From Alopecurus myosuroides (taxonomy: Eukaryota > Streptophyta > Magnoliopsida > Poales > Poaceae): a DNA stretch of 64,000 bases. The notes below the pieces were generated by a model. That model saw only the letters and a program-made list of their open reading frames with translations. It was not told the DNA's origin and made no database searches. The stretch lies in NCBI GenBank assembly GCA_028641055.1, contig CM054057.1:325940941-326004940 (forward strand), in the 5' to 3' direction. This document shows positions 23,770 through 36,714 of this stretch, piece after piece. The stretch's first letter is position 1. Each line of letters begins with the position of its first letter. The position numbers and the translations under genes are program-made.

Positions 23770-26700
23770 TGTAAGGTCCCCCAGAACCACTGTTCAAGGA
23801 CACCTCCGATATGCATACATTCACGATCCCAGATCACACCAGACGTGAACAACATATCAAGTTAGTACACAGATACAATATCCATTACACGGTTACACAA
23901 AACACTTACAAAAGGACATGGTTACATGACCAAGTCCACACAACTGCCACACAGGGCAAACACACAACACGCACAGCGGGAGACTAAACACACAAACATG
24001 GTAGAGCCCAAGTCACGCATTAACCTACAGGCTGCTGAGTGGGAGACGATCCTAGTTTGCAAGTCCATCAGCGCAGTACTCCTCCTTGTTGATCTCCTCC
24101 TAAGATTCCTTCTGAATGTTTGGCAAGTAAATACCAGGGACGAAACCAATATGAGTACATTTGAATGTACTCAGCAAGACATCCATCATGTATGTTACCA
24201 AGATGCAAGTATTCTTATATAGTGGAATAGGTAGGCTATACATAGGGTTCACTACCCATGATATATGAAAGATATATCATACTTGATTTTAAAAATCTAT
24301 GTATCTTCGTTGAAGAAGATACTTCAAAAGAAAATAATATAGTTTTCTTTCTCTTGTAGATATCACATGTACAAGAGGTTTTGTAAAACTTTATTAAAAG
24401 AAAGTTTTCTCTTTGCAAACCTTCTTGGAATCAACTTCCAGTTTTTTTTTAGAAAAGAAAGATTTTCTTGGCAAGACTTTTTGTAAAACAACTTCTGGCT
24501 TTTCATCAACGGTACCTCAACGGTACAAAATTTCCTTCTTTCAGTACTTCATGAGTCCAACACCTTTTTGAAAACTCCTTTTTGAAAACATTGACACAAT
24601 GCTAGCTACATGGCCTTTCAACTGCCCATATCCGAGGGCTCGGCTATTCTGAATAGTTTTACTCTGCAGAGGTGTACACATTCCACTAGATCCAAACGTC
24701 TGCATGAACCACCCATGGATCGACACAGCGATATGCAAGTATCAGAAGAATGATCCTAAATGTCCACTCTGACAAAGCTAGTATATGCTCATTCCTTCAG
24801 TTGGGGTGTTCTCCCCGGCACCAGGTCCCACCCTGCCTTGACAGGAGACCCAACTGTCGCTTCTGGGGGGTAACTTAATCCCTCACTTTGTATGTCCTAT
24901 TACTCCCTCTTGGCGACACTTCGGTTCAGAGAATCATCCTCTCTATAGCATCTTGGAATGAAACACACACTAACAAAGTCAAGTATCTAGATAGGCCCCG
25001 TACCCATGTTGGGGTAGAGTGGCAGTACTTCTTGGTTGTCCAGCGAAGACTAGGTTATGTGTCATTTTTGTAAAAACACCCTTTTCTCAAAAATGACCAC
25101 TTCAACAATCCTCCAGTGAATAAGGCTTGGCCTTTTGCCCGGGTTTTCCATAAAGCCTTTGTTTTGCAAAAACACAATTTTTAGGGTGTGCACTTAGGGA
25201 CTAATACTTTTGGTGGCAATAATACCATATGGTGGCTATGGGCTTGGTAACACCAAGTATCAACTACTGGCATAATAATAGTATATAATAGTAGTAGTCA
25301 CTCAAAAATAGTTTTTTTGGTAATCAAAGTTTTTGTAAAACTTCCAGAAGTAAAAAATGCATGATAGATAATGATAAGTGTAGTAACATCAAGCATCAGG
25401 ATGGCTTGCCTTAATCTCTTTGTGTCCCTGGCCTTGAAGTAGCTTGATCTTGACACACAACTCTACAACTCCTTCTTCTTCTTCTTCTTTGTTTTTCTAA
25501 CGCCATAAAAGAATAAAAGACACACACTCAGAACCAGAGGGACAATCAAGTAATCAAAACACACGTACAACAAGCAAACTTATACTAATGTAATCACTCA
25601 AGAAGTTACCGAGAGAACTATCTCACAACTCTCAGGGTACAAAACTATCGTTAGTAAAACATATGGTTGAAAAACCATATTCCACATCCCAATATCATAG
25701 GTTGAGTGGGTGTACCACTATCATACCAGGATATTAAAGAAGCTAAAAATATAGCTTGTGGTAACAACGGTGAGGCTACTAAGGTGCTCAATAAACAATC
25801 AAGGTAATACCAATCATCAAAGCAACACCCATGGCAGTGGGTATTAACAACAACACAAGCAATCAATCCAAAAAAGTTTACCACTAATCTTAAGAATAGA
25901 TAACAAGGTACTACTAAACACAATAATAACACTAGTACCCAACTTATGCTAAGGTAAACACTCAGACAATTTCAAACAACAAAGCAAACAAGACACATAT
26001 GAAACAGCTAGCTACTGACTATGATTATGTGTACATCAAAGCTAAGGAGTCACTCAATCATGAAAGTAACCAAACAAACCAATGGCTCAATCAATTGTAA
26101 CAAGTTAATAAAACACACTCTAAAACATAATAACAACAAGAGACATTACCCCTAGCAAATAACGTAATAACATGAGTCAACTATTAGCATACTAGTATGG
26201 AAATTCTACACAAGCATACCCTAAGACATAATTGCATTCTACAACCCATAAACACACAGAAACTACAATATCTAAGCCATAATAACAGAATTTAAACATC
26301 CTAAACATGCTAGGACAAAAATACACTCATAAAACTTGAAGGACAACAATAATGGAGCAAACTCAAAATCTAGTGGGACACTAATGCAACACTAGAGGAG
26401 CAATCAACACTATAAGGATGCATTCTTCCTAAACCATAAATACATGAATAAAAACATATACTAAGAGAACATACAAATTACACATGCTAGTAAGCAAATA
26501 TATTAAAACAATTCTAGGAAAACAACTACTCATACTAGTGAAAACAATATAGTTAAATAAAACAATCAATGTTACACATGCTCTCTTATAAACTAATGTG
26601 CAAGCTAACAGAGGTGATATCATCAACACATTAGTACCAAAATGGTACTGGACTCAACATAGCCATAACAAACATAGCAAGACTAGCTCACAAATCTATT

Positions 26701-29700
26701 CCACAAAAATACTAGAAAACAATAAGAGACTATTTCTATTTCTATTTGTTTCCCAATCATGCACAAGCTTCCTAACATATTAGTAATGAAATAAAACAAC
26801 CTAATAACATAGATCAACACATCTACTCATGCTTGGAAACAAGTTTCTAACAAACAATCATTTATCCACAAACAAACACACAAGATTCAAAATAAACAGA
26901 AAATGTGATGTTTCTAGAAATGCACACCAAAAATAATCTAGAGCTCTAAAAATAATTCCAAGCTATAGTTACATAGATCTAATCACAGACAAGCTCCTCC
27001 AATTGGATCCACATCAAAAATCATTTTTAAACTCTCTCTAAAAATCATAGAAATGCCTACTGGTCTTTTACCAAAATGGATGGAATTTCCAAATTGTAGC
27101 TCCCCTTGACTCAAGGTCAAGTATCACTGATAGATATATCCAAGGGCTACTCAAAACAATTTGGTTTGCAAGATTTGTCCACTTAAAACACAAGTTATGA
27201 TCAAAAAGGTGAAACAGAGTGCTTCTACCATATTTTTTAGTTCTCCCAAAATATAGCACAAAATACAATTCTTTAAGTTGGAGGTGGTTAAGAAATAGTA
27301 GATCCATCTCTGTGATTTTTGGTGAGGCGGGTTTTACTTTTTTACATTTTCATTTCGATTTAAATTAGCGAGCCAAAAATAGATCTACAGAAGAAAAAAA
27401 AAGTAAACACAACAACCTGCAGGGAAAAAGGGTCAATGGGCTAGATCTTCTGCGGGTGCTGCGCCGAGGCCGGGTTTGCCGAGTTGGGCAAACCCACGGG
27501 AGAGCGCACGCATGGACGAAAATCAAACGGGGACGGTGGGCCGTGGCGTGGCCCGCGAGACTATGCCCGCGACCGGCTGATGGATATCCGACGGCCAGGG
27601 ATCTCCCGTACCGTTTCGCGCCGGCGACGACCCAAGAACTCGACGGAGTCCGCCCCGACCGCCGTAGTTGGCCGGAGATCTCTCCGTCGGGGTCTACCGT
27701 GGTCCCCTGGATACGCAGGAAACGTCGGGGCACCTAGGGAGACGAGGCGGAGCCGTTGCTCCCACTGGTTCACGACGAAAAGGGACGGAGCGGGGAGGTC
27801 GCCGGGAACCCGCGGTGGTAGAACATGGCCGCAGTCGGCGGCGCACCTGCGAGGTACGGAAGAGGCGTTTAGAGTGGGCATGCGTGCGAGAGGCGAGAGG
27901 GGAGGTTAGGAGAGCAACCGTAGATGGCGGAGGGCCACCAGACCTCCCGCGCGACGGTGAGGTGGCCGGCGGGTTGCCGAGTCGATTCTGGTCGATAGGA
28001 CGAACAAGGGAGGAGGTTGTCAATGCAGAGGCTCGATTAGGGTGTAGAGGAGGTGGATTGGCAAGCTGGAGCGCAAGGGGAAGGCTCGGGATGGCCTAGC
28101 CTCCGATCTCGGCGCCCAGCGCCCATGGCGATCATGGTGTGCAAGCTCGGGGAAACGAGGGCCGAGAGGACTTTGTCTAGGGGGTTCGCGGTGGGAAGGA
28201 GGTTCTAAGGCCAGAGGGGTTGCGGTAAAGGAGGTCCAGGGAGGTGGGGGATGTGAGCGCTCTCACTCTACCCCCGCAGGTGTTTGATAAGAAAAACAGG
28301 GGAAAGGAGAGGGTCCGGGGAGAGACGGATGGCTCTTCGAGCTAGTGGGAAGCCAATGGTTCTAGAAGGTAAGGACTGGGGTCAACCATGTATGGGGGAG
28401 GGGGTGGCATGTGAGCCCATGCCCTGCTTGGTGTCCAAGCCATGTGGGTGAGGTGGAAACGTATGAGCAGTGCAAGCTTGACCAAAGAAGTCAAGGTGGT
28501 GGGGGCCAGGTGACAAGGCAGCCAAGGAATCCAAGATGGGTGAAAAGGAGGGAAAAACATCAACCTAATGATCTCTTTAAAATATGAGCAGAAGGTGTTT
28601 GTGGTTGCTTTCTCCAAAATCTTGAACACAACACATGCAAGAAAATATGTCTAGGAGGTAGGAAATAAAAATTGGAGTATGGTAGTGGTGGTCTCCCACT
28701 TTCTTAAAAAATTTTCTTTGAAAACTTTCAATTTTCCAAAAACTGTTGTTTCTTTTTTTGAATGTTTTCTCCAAAATTTTGAATAGAAGATATGTTTGAA
28801 AACATACTTAATGGATATAGAATCAAAAATTGAGTCTAGGGGTGGTGGTCCCCAAATTTTCTGAAAATATTTGTTTCACAAAATTTTGAAAATTCAAAAA
28901 GTGTTGAAACTGTTTTCGGATGTTTTCTTCAAAAATTTGAAAATTAGAAGCAAAAATAAGTCACATATGACCTTAGGAATATTGAGGAGCTTCCCCAAAA
29001 TTTTTAGAAATACTTTTATTAACAAAAACATTAAAAGTCCATTTCTGGCCTTTTGGAAAATAACATTTAATAAATAGGAAAAAGTTTATAAATCAAGCAT
29101 TTTTGAGTTGGGGTGGGAGGGTATATAATATAGGTAACAAAGGTGATTTTTTAATAAACAACTCCTTTGGAAAATATTTAACATGCCAAGTGTGAAAGGA
29201 TGATAACATGAGTTTATTTAATAGGACAAAACCCTGAGAGAAGAATAATCACATGGTCATGGGAAGATAAATGGAGCACATGGATATGAGGTATCAGTCA
29301 TGAAGATGACAAGGGAAGGTTGATGGATCTCAAAATATATAGGAGTGATTTTTAGGAAGGCTAACAAAAGGCATCAAGATAACAAGGACACGATCCTATT
29401 TGTTGGGATGACCTCAAGAGGGCTTTGGAAGAAAATGTGAATGGGTTTAATTTCAATCCAACCATAAGGATAGGACTCATAGATATGTACCATGATACCC
29501 ATGATGGTACATTGGTCAAGGATCAAGATCTCTCCATTATGGCAGGAGGCCAAAATAGAGAAGTTAAAGAGATCACAAGATGAGATGTAAATAGGATATA
29601 CATGCTACTGATGTCTGGGCTTGTTATTTTGTAGATCTCATTCATTTAAAACAACTCACAATCATCCACAACAGTTATGAATACTTTGAGGCAAAGAAAA

Positions 29701-30046
29701 AGATAAGGTCACCTCATAAGCAGAAAATAACAAGACTTAACAAGTTCACTCAAGCAAGAGAGTTCTGCAATTTAAATTCTTGGAGGTTTCCCTCAAGTGT
29801 TAAAGAAAGTTAGTGGTCAAGCCAAACCATTTCAGGAGGATTTTATAAAAGAGGTTCAACTCAATTCTTGTTATTTAGGTAACCATTTTGTTTTGGTTTG
29901 TTCCAACACAAACACTCAAGGTCAAACAAGGCCGAGAGAGGTGAAACAAGATTAATAGTTAAGCATTTCAAAAAGTTTTTGTTGGCCCTATTTTTTGACT
30001 CTCCAACAACTGCATTTTGTTGGTTTTCAAAAAGTGGGGTGTGACA
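23770..30046 (-). mobile_element. Solo LTR E, 6.3 kb, inverted, related to the A LTR
   Basis: The termini are TGTAAGGTCC at 23770 and GTGTGACA at 30046, with a perfect TSD GCTTC (23765-23769 and 30047-30051). Read on the minus strand it starts TGTCACACCCC, as A does. Its last third resembles the distal A LTR: the GGGATCGTGAATGTATGCAT motif is shared, and blocks at 24230-24540 and 25000-25260 match 19380-19620 and 18540-18720. No coding domain is present. A GC-rich block at 27430-28330 corresponds to the promoter/leader block of A and is not read as a gene. At 6277 bp it is unusually long for one LTR, partly because of a tandem repeat near 28.6-29.0 kb. Confidence 0.8.
28590..29040. repeat. 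Tandem repeat, about 157 bp, three diverged units, inside E
   Basis: The motif TTTCTCCAAAAT recurs at 28609 and 28767, with the variant TTTCTTCAAAAAT at 28924. Each is followed by similar A/T-rich sequence and a GGTGGTCTCCC- or GCTTCCCC-like segment. Units are clearly related but well diverged. Confidence 0.6.
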
Positions 30047-31125
30047 GCTTCTACATCACCATGCCTGCCTCCGGAGTGATGCGTGAGTAGTTCATCGTTG
30101 GACTACGGGTTCGTAGCTGTAGCTAGATGGTTGTCTTCTCCTCATATGCCTCCATGTTTAGATCTCGTGAGCTGCCTATCATGATCGAGATTGATCTTAT
30201 GTAATTCTATATGCTGTGTTTGCTAGGATCCAATGAATATTGAACTTATGCCAAGTTTATTATAGTCTTTATTGCATATGTTATTTGTGATCTTGCATGC
30301 TTTTCGTTGCTAGTGGTTGCTCTGGCCAAGTAGTTGCTAGTGACTCCAAGAGGGAGTATTTATGCTTGATAGTGGGTTCATGCCTCCTCACAACCTTGAT
30401 CGAGTGACAAAAACGTGAAGGGGGAGGATGTGTTGTTGCCATTAGGGAGAAAACAACGGTGAGAGTGCCCGCGTGCATAATCATTGCTTACATTACACAC
30501 TTTGTTTAATGCAGTTATCTGTTGCTTGCAACTTAATACCTAAGGGGGTTCGGATGATAACCTGAGGGTGTATTATTAGTCATAGATGCATATGGATTTC
30601 GGTCTATGTATATTGTGGTAATTCCCACACTAAATATCATAGTAGTCATCATGTTATATTGTGCACTACGGTGCAACCTCTATTTGTCAATTGCCCAGCT
30701 GTAATTTGTTCACCCAACATGTTATCTTTATGGAGAGACACCACTAGTGAACCTATGAACCCCGGTCCATTTTCCACACTATTAAACAAACCACAACAAT
30801 TTCCTGCTCTCTTTACTTACTGCAAGCATACATCATTTTCCACACTATACGTCTAATCTTTGTTTTTCAGCAAGACCGGTGAGATTGACAACCTCACTGT
30901 ATCGTTGGGACAAAGTATTTTGGTTGTGTTGTGTGCAGATTCCACGTGTTGCTGACACCGGTGAGCCATCACCACCATTAGTGGCATCAACCTTCCGAAG
31001 GTCCTTTTTCTCCTACTGGATCGATAACCTTGGTTCTTAACTAAGGGGAAAACTCCTACCGCTCTGCTCATCACACCCTCCTCTTGGGGTATCCCAACGA
31101 GTGCAAGATCTGCACCATCAATCAC

Positions 31126-31216
31126 CTGTAATTTTTGTGGACAAACGGGACGGTACAACTCGTTTATGTGTGGACTACCGCAAGTTGAATGATATTACCA
31201 TCAAGAACAAATACCC
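31126..31216 (+). pseudogene. RT fragment of element A between D and F
   Basis: About 90 bp encode [20 protein letters not shown] and then [10 protein letters not shown], the RT segment expected immediately after 23260. D ends on the left and solo LTR F begins on the right with TSD TACCC. The piece has no stop of its own. Confidence 0.9.
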
Positions 31217-32373
31217 TATAACACCCGGGGTTTTTCCCCAAACTAGAAATTGTTTGTTTTCTTTTTTTCGCATCATGTCATCATGCATAGCATTGCATTT
31301 TTTCTAACCCTAAAAATTATTTGTTTCTAAACCCTATTTTTTATTGCTATAACAATCCTCTCCCTTTTGTTTTAGCAAAACCTTATTTGTCTTTTTTTTC
31401 CACTCAAGAAATGTAATAACAAAAGGGTTTAACATAAGAGAAATAAAAAAAAATGTTTTGTGTGGTGGCAGCCCATCAAGCCCAACCGGCCAGCCCACCA
31501 CCGAGACCTACTCCATCTCCACTTCAGCCCACCTCCTTCCTCTTCTTTCTATACGGCACTTCATCGAGCTGAGCCACGTCGACCTCAGACGGATGGGACG
31601 GTTGTCGAGCGTGCCTCCCCGGGCTACAAAAGGAAGCATCCAGACAACCCTAGCCCCTCTCCCCTCCATCTCTGCCGCCGCCGCCATCTCTCCCTTCAAC
31701 CCTATGTTCCTTCTCTGAATTTTCCTACCACCATAGAGAGAGAAGAGAGAACCGGAGGACCTCGCCGCTTCCCCGCCGCCATGGACCCCATCAAGCCGAG
31801 TTGAGCACGGGAATCACACCTCCGCATCGTCTACGTCGTATACGTTGCAGAACAGGAGCCAAGGCCGCCCGGTTCGTCCCCGCCACGGTCGTCTTTCTCG
31901 CTGTGTGCGAGTACGACACCGACATGTCGTCGTCGTCTTCGTCTTCTACGGTCGCCTCCGAGCAGGCATGACACCCTCGAGCTTGTTCGTCTGCAGCAGC
32001 CTATTCCCGGTGAGCACCCGAACCAATTCCTGGCCTTTACCGGCATTGTTGCGTCCTCTGTATGTCTACCTCGTGGGCTGCACCTTTGACGGCCATGGAT
32101 GCATGAACGGGAGCTCCTGCTCATGTGCTCGCCTCCACACACCCCATGTTCTTGCACGCTGCACACCACGCCCCTGCCCCCTGGAGCTCCTCCCGAACAC
32201 CTACACCGCCCCGCATAGTAGCATACGAGCGGCACACCTCCCCGATCGTCGTGGTCGCGTTTCCCCGCCCTCTTCCGATTTGCAGCTGGAGTTGTTCAAG
32301 TTTCAGTTTCGTCAGACAAAACCTCGCACCTTTGGAGTCCATCTTGTCTCAGATCTATATTGCTTCACAAACC

Positions 32374-32458
32374 AGACAGTAGCCCACTGGCTAAGGCCTT
32401 GGTGCGCTCCCCCGGAGACCTGGGTTCGAATCCCCACTTCCCCTCGATATCCCTTTTT
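32374..32458 (+). promoter_or_regulatory. tRNA-like module 1 in solo LTR F
   Basis: A-box-like TAGCCCACTGGC (32380-32391) and a perfect B box GGTTCGAATCC (32423-32433, with GGG-TTCGAAT-CCC able to form a T-arm) are followed by TTTTT at 32454-32458. It starts about 1.16 kb from the LTR start, close to the position of module 1 in B. Confidence 0.5.
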
Positions 32459-32574
32459 GTTCTCTGATTACCTTCGCTATCGTTGTTCTGTCTGAAACCT
32501 TTTCAGTTCAAAAATTTAGTTAACGCGAAGACACAGTATTTCTAGTCTTAGCCTCCATAGCTATCACCAGCGCT

Positions 32575-32661
32575 CAGCGTGGCCTAGTGGCAGTGCACCC
32601 GATGTGCAACCAGCAGACCCAGGTTCGAGTCTCCACATCCACGGGATTAAATCCCATTTTT
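32575..32661 (+). promoter_or_regulatory. tRNA-like module 2 in solo LTR F
   Basis: A box TGGCCTAGTGG (32580-32590) and B-box-like GGTTCGAGTCT (32622-32632, one mismatch) are followed by GGGATTAAATCCC (a small hairpin) and TTTTT at 32657-32661. It lies about 200 bp after module 1, on the same strand as the LTR. Confidence 0.5.
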
Positions 32662-33796
32662 GCTGCTGGATATGACGTTTTGCATCTGGGCCCCTGGCCT
32701 TCTCAGTTTTGCATAGGAACCCTTCACCCTCTGTTTCCAACCCGAATAGGTCCCTGAAATCTTTAAAACTTTATGAAAATCACAGAAAGACCCCTAATTT
32801 TCAAATTCAAATATCTTTAACATATTAAATCCAAATTTAATAAATAAAATATGTTTTCCATTCAAAATTTCCTAAACTTTTCAAATATGCAATTTGTTTA
32901 ATGTTTTGACTAATTAAAATTTGTGCAATTTTCTGTACTTTATTCAATTCATTTAAAATTGCATAAATCATAACTAATTCAAATTAAATTAAAATTTAAT
33001 GTGTAAAATATGTTTTCCAACCAGAAAAATGCAAGGAATATTAATATGCCATACATGCTCATGTTTGCATCTTGTATTGTGCATTTTAGCCTGTGTTATG
33101 CCTGTCAACTAAATAACAACATATGGAATGTGTTGGGGTAATTACTTTAAATATTGCCCTATTCCATTTAATATTGTTTAGCTCACCTACTTACTGTTTT
33201 GCATGTTAATCAACATTTAATATGATGGTTAGATAAACAACTTGAACCATAATTATTTGTCCGGACTCCGGGTCCGATTAAATTGTCTAAGTTGTATTTT
33301 TGCGTTGCATCCCGCATGTCATGCATATAAAATAGGATCATGCTGGATCTTTTGCCGTAGAAGTAATTGCTGCATCCGTTGATTCTTTTAGTGCTTTGCT
33401 TCTTCGCGGATAGGACGTTGAGATGATGTGAGCACCGACAAGTTCTTCGGATGTACCTCTACTTGCTGGATTTCAGGCAAGTATACTCACTTGCTACCTA
33501 TGTTGCCTTTCCTCACTTGTTACCGATTCTTTCCGTTGTCTTTATGCTAGCCTTATGATTCGATGCTTGTGTCTCGATCCTATCATATGTTTACCTTGCA
33601 ACCATGATATAGCCTTCCTTCCACTTCCTATTAACTGTTGTTTGTTTACCTTGTTGGCCCTCGTGTCGTAGTTGCATGCTTAGTGTTGTTTGCGCTCAAG
33701 TCTTGTTGTCCGTCTTATCACCTGTTTAGTTTGATAGTTGGGTTTCAATTCAATCAACAACATGTTAATGTTTTGGGTAATAATAATTTGATGATA

Positions 33797-34345
33797 AGGC
33801 ACCGGCAGGAGGCCCGGCGTGGTTTTGAGACCTGCTAGTGTCGAACTTAATTAGGAAAAGGGTCTTGTCCTCCGATCCATGATGAGCGCGCTAACCGCAT
33901 GTGGGAAGCGTGTATGGGCGCCCCCCGCAACTTTGATTCGATTCGCATCTCGTCCAAATCGCCACACTTAGTTCGGGTTTTCCATTTGCCGCATGCATAT
34001 GCAGGTGCGAACCCTTGGCGCCAGGGTGGAACTTTTGTAGTCGGCATTTAGGGAGACACGTTCTTCGAGTGCTATGAGGGTCCCCTTTTCTTCGTGGGGC
34101 TTGATTAGTCGTGCGCTCAATTTCACGTGGTTCTTTGGGCTTGATGCGAAGAAGAGTTGGGTTGTGTTGAGTGCCTCTCTTGGTGGAAGTGCATTTCCAT
34201 CTGGCGGGTCATTCTTACGTGTACGGCCAAATTGGTGCATCCCTGCAGGGTTAATCTTCTCGAGAAGCCGTGTTGTCCGCGGTTATGGATGACTTGGTGA
34301 AAGTGCTGGCTAACAAGTACTCAGACAACTTACACTTAACGATGA
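33797..34345 (-). repeat. 550-bp block shared with the B LTR
   Basis: The minus-strand reading aligns with 3985-4535 (and the right B LTR copy) at about 90% identity by eye, including GCCTCCTGCCGGTGCCTTATC and the CCGCGG region. The LTR sequence on either side is far more diverged. Confidence 0.75.
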
Positions 34346-35070
34346 TAACTTGACTAGTAATATAGATTACCTCCACCATAAAAATGAATGTCACCTTAAT
34401 CAACAGTGTGAGTTTCCTTGGGTTGCTTCCTTAGTAGGGGGTAACACTGGATGGGTATTGTTTGGTGAGTAGTTATAGTTGGGTTTGTCGCGCTATCTTA
34501 TCCCTTTCTTTTAGCCGGATGTTGTAGCGCGTCTCTGTAGTTAGTTAGTGCAGCCCGCTGCCGCTTCTTTGCAATAATCCCTTCCTTCCGTTCTATCCAA
34601 AGTATTTGTACCTTGTGATGATTGGTTACGCTGGTATCTTGTGAGTATGGTTTATCCACTTGCCAGTACTTAATAGTACTGACCCACGAATCCATTTCGT
34701 GGCTGCATATTCCACACTGCAGTCAACAGGTTTGAAGTCTGACGACGTTAGCTTTGGAATCCCTCCGGCTTGGCCTGGGCAGGGATTGGACGCCATCGGT
34801 TATCTTCAGGACTCTTAGTCCAATTTGTATCTTGTCCGCAGTCGGACACTATGTTGCTTCTTCCGCTGTTATTTGGATCTTTGTATTGTATCAGTTGTAT
34901 CCTTGACTCGTTTGAGTCGTCTTGTATATACCTCCTCTGTTGTTGTTGTGGATTATTCGTGAAATGTTGTAATGTTATCACAAGTGGCAACCTGGAATCG
35001 GTTATTATGTGGATTTTGGGCGGAAATGCTGAAATCTGCATAGTGCCCGATTGCGGGGCGTCACATACCC

Positions 35071-36714
35071 GTTTCCCAAAATTGAAGACCTGTTTGACCA
35101 GCTGAATGGGGCTAAAATATTCTCGAAGATCGACCTTCGCACTGGTTATCACCAATTGAAGGTTCGTGATACAGATATTCCCAAGACCGCTTTCACCACT
35201 CGTTACGGGTTGTATGAGTACACCGTGATATCTTTTGGTCTGACCAATGCCCCTGCCTATTTCATGAATCTCATGAACAAGGTGTTCATGGATTATTTGG
35301 ACAAGTTTTTTGTAGTGTTTATCGACGACATTCTTATTTATTCCAAGAGAGAGGAAGAACACGAAGAACATCTGAGAACTGTGCTCGGAACACTTCGTGA
35401 GCATCAAATGTATGCTAAGTTCAACAAATGCCAATTTCGACTGATGGAAGTCGGATTTCTTGGACATGTGGTATGTGAAGGAGGGATTTCTGTTGACCCT
35501 ACTCTTGTTCAGTCTGTGGCGAAGCGTAATGCTCCGACCAATTCGACTGAAGTCAGATCATCTCTGGGTTTAGCGGGATATTATCGCAAGTTTGTTCAAG
35601 GATTTTCGAGCATCGGCAGACCACTCACTCAGTTTCTCAAGAAGGATAGTAAGCTCGTATGGACGGACAAGTATGAAGAGAGTTTCCAAGAGTTGAAGGA
35701 TCGACTAGTGTCTGCGCTGGTACTCATTAAGCCGGACGTCACCAAGAGTTTCGATGTGTATTGTGATGCCTCTAAGCTTGGTCTTGGAAGTGTTCTCATG
35801 CAAGAAGGAAAGGTCATATCTTATATCTCATGCCAGTTGAGACCTCATTAGTTGAACTACCCCACACATGACTTAGAGCTTGCCGCAGTTGTACATGCCC
35901 TCAAGGCATGGCGACACTTTCTTATTGGGAAAAAAAATGTGAAATATACACCGATCATAGGAGTTTGAAGTACATCTTTACTCAGCATGAACTCAATATG
36001 AGGCAACGCCGTTGGATTGAGCTCATCAAGGATTATAATCTAAGTATCCACTATCACCCTGGGAAGGCAAATGTTGTAGCTGATGCTCTTAGTCGAGAAC
36101 TAGCCTCTCTGAATGCTATGATCCAGATTAGGCAACCTGAGTTGTGGAAAGAACTTGACCAGCTTGGTATTGAAGTGGTCAGCTATGGCATGTTGGATTC
36201 CATGGATGTTAAGCCAACTCTCGTTGACCAGATCAAAGAAGCTCAGAAGGTTCAAAAGAGTATCGATGGGATTAAGGCCCGTACGGAAAAGGAGAAAGTT
36301 GCTAGCTTTACCATTGATTCTGAAGGAGTCTTGTGGTATGAAGGTCGTATTTGTGTTCCTACCGAATCGGAGTTAAAGCAGACCATCATGACTGAGGCTG
36401 ATGAGACCCTGTACTCTATTCACCCCGGAGGAACCAAAATGTACCAAGACATGAAGGAGAAATTCTGGTGGCATGGAATGAAACGAGACATTGCCTCGTT
36501 TATAGCCAAGTGTCATATCTGTCAGCAGGTAAAAGCTGGACACCAGCGTCCCGCTGGATTGTTGCAGCCGCTGAAAGTGCCTGTTTGGAAATGGGATGAA
36601 GTCGGGCTGGACTTTATTACTGGACTTCGTAGGTCCAGCCAAGGAAATGATTCTATATGGGTTGTCGTAGACAGGCTCACAAAAGTTGCACACTTTATTC
36701 CTGTCAAGACTACA
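35071..36714 (+). pseudogene. RT, RNase H and integrase N-terminal part of element A
   Basis: The polyprotein resumes with [19 protein letters not shown] and continues through RT ([10 protein letters not shown], with FIDD as the catalytic box), the RT connection, RNase H ([28 protein letters not shown]) and the integrase zinc finger (H-P-G type followed by [12 protein letters not shown]) to the first catalytic Asp region ([19 protein letters not shown]). A TAG at 35849-35851 breaks the frame in RNase H; the reading continues in frame after it. Otherwise about 370 codons are open. Element G interrupts the integrase at 36714 and the rest follows at 56994. Confidence 0.92.

Larger units (their letters stand above)
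23261..31120 (+). mobile_element. Solo LTR D (Ty3/gypsy type), interrupted by E
   Basis: It begins TGATACGTCTCGAACGTATC, a start I recognise from long gypsy LTRs of Triticeae (Sabrina-like from memory; the name is uncertain), and ends ATCTGCACCATCA at 31120. Without E it is about 1.58 kb (23261-23769 and 30052-31120). No internal domain or second LTR is present, and element A's RT reading resumes directly after it, so it is a solo LTR. The TSD is degraded (ATGCT versus ATCAC), as expected of an old insertion. A TATTTAA box near 23610 is a possible promoter. Confidence 0.8.
31217..35065 (+). mobile_element. Solo LTR F, related to the element B LTR
   Basis: It starts TATAACACCC (probably a mutated TG start) and ends GGGGCGTCACA at 35065, with a perfect TSD TACCC (31212-31216 and 35066-35070) inside the RT gene of element A. 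The length is 3849 bp, with no internal domain or second LTR. A 550-bp block (33797-34345) matches the B LTR in inverted orientation, as expected since F is on the plus strand and B on the minus. It carries two tRNA-like modules at 32374-32458 and 32575-32661. A TACAAAAGG box near 31625 may be its promoter. Confidence 0.88.

Noticed and set aside
27365..28100. GC-rich ORFs on both strands suggesting a host gene
   Set aside because: They lie inside solo LTR E, at the place of the promoter/leader block, overlap in all frames and have no recognisable domain.
32374..32661. Functional tRNA genes
   Set aside because: A and B boxes are present, but I could not form an acceptor stem or a proper anticodon arm.
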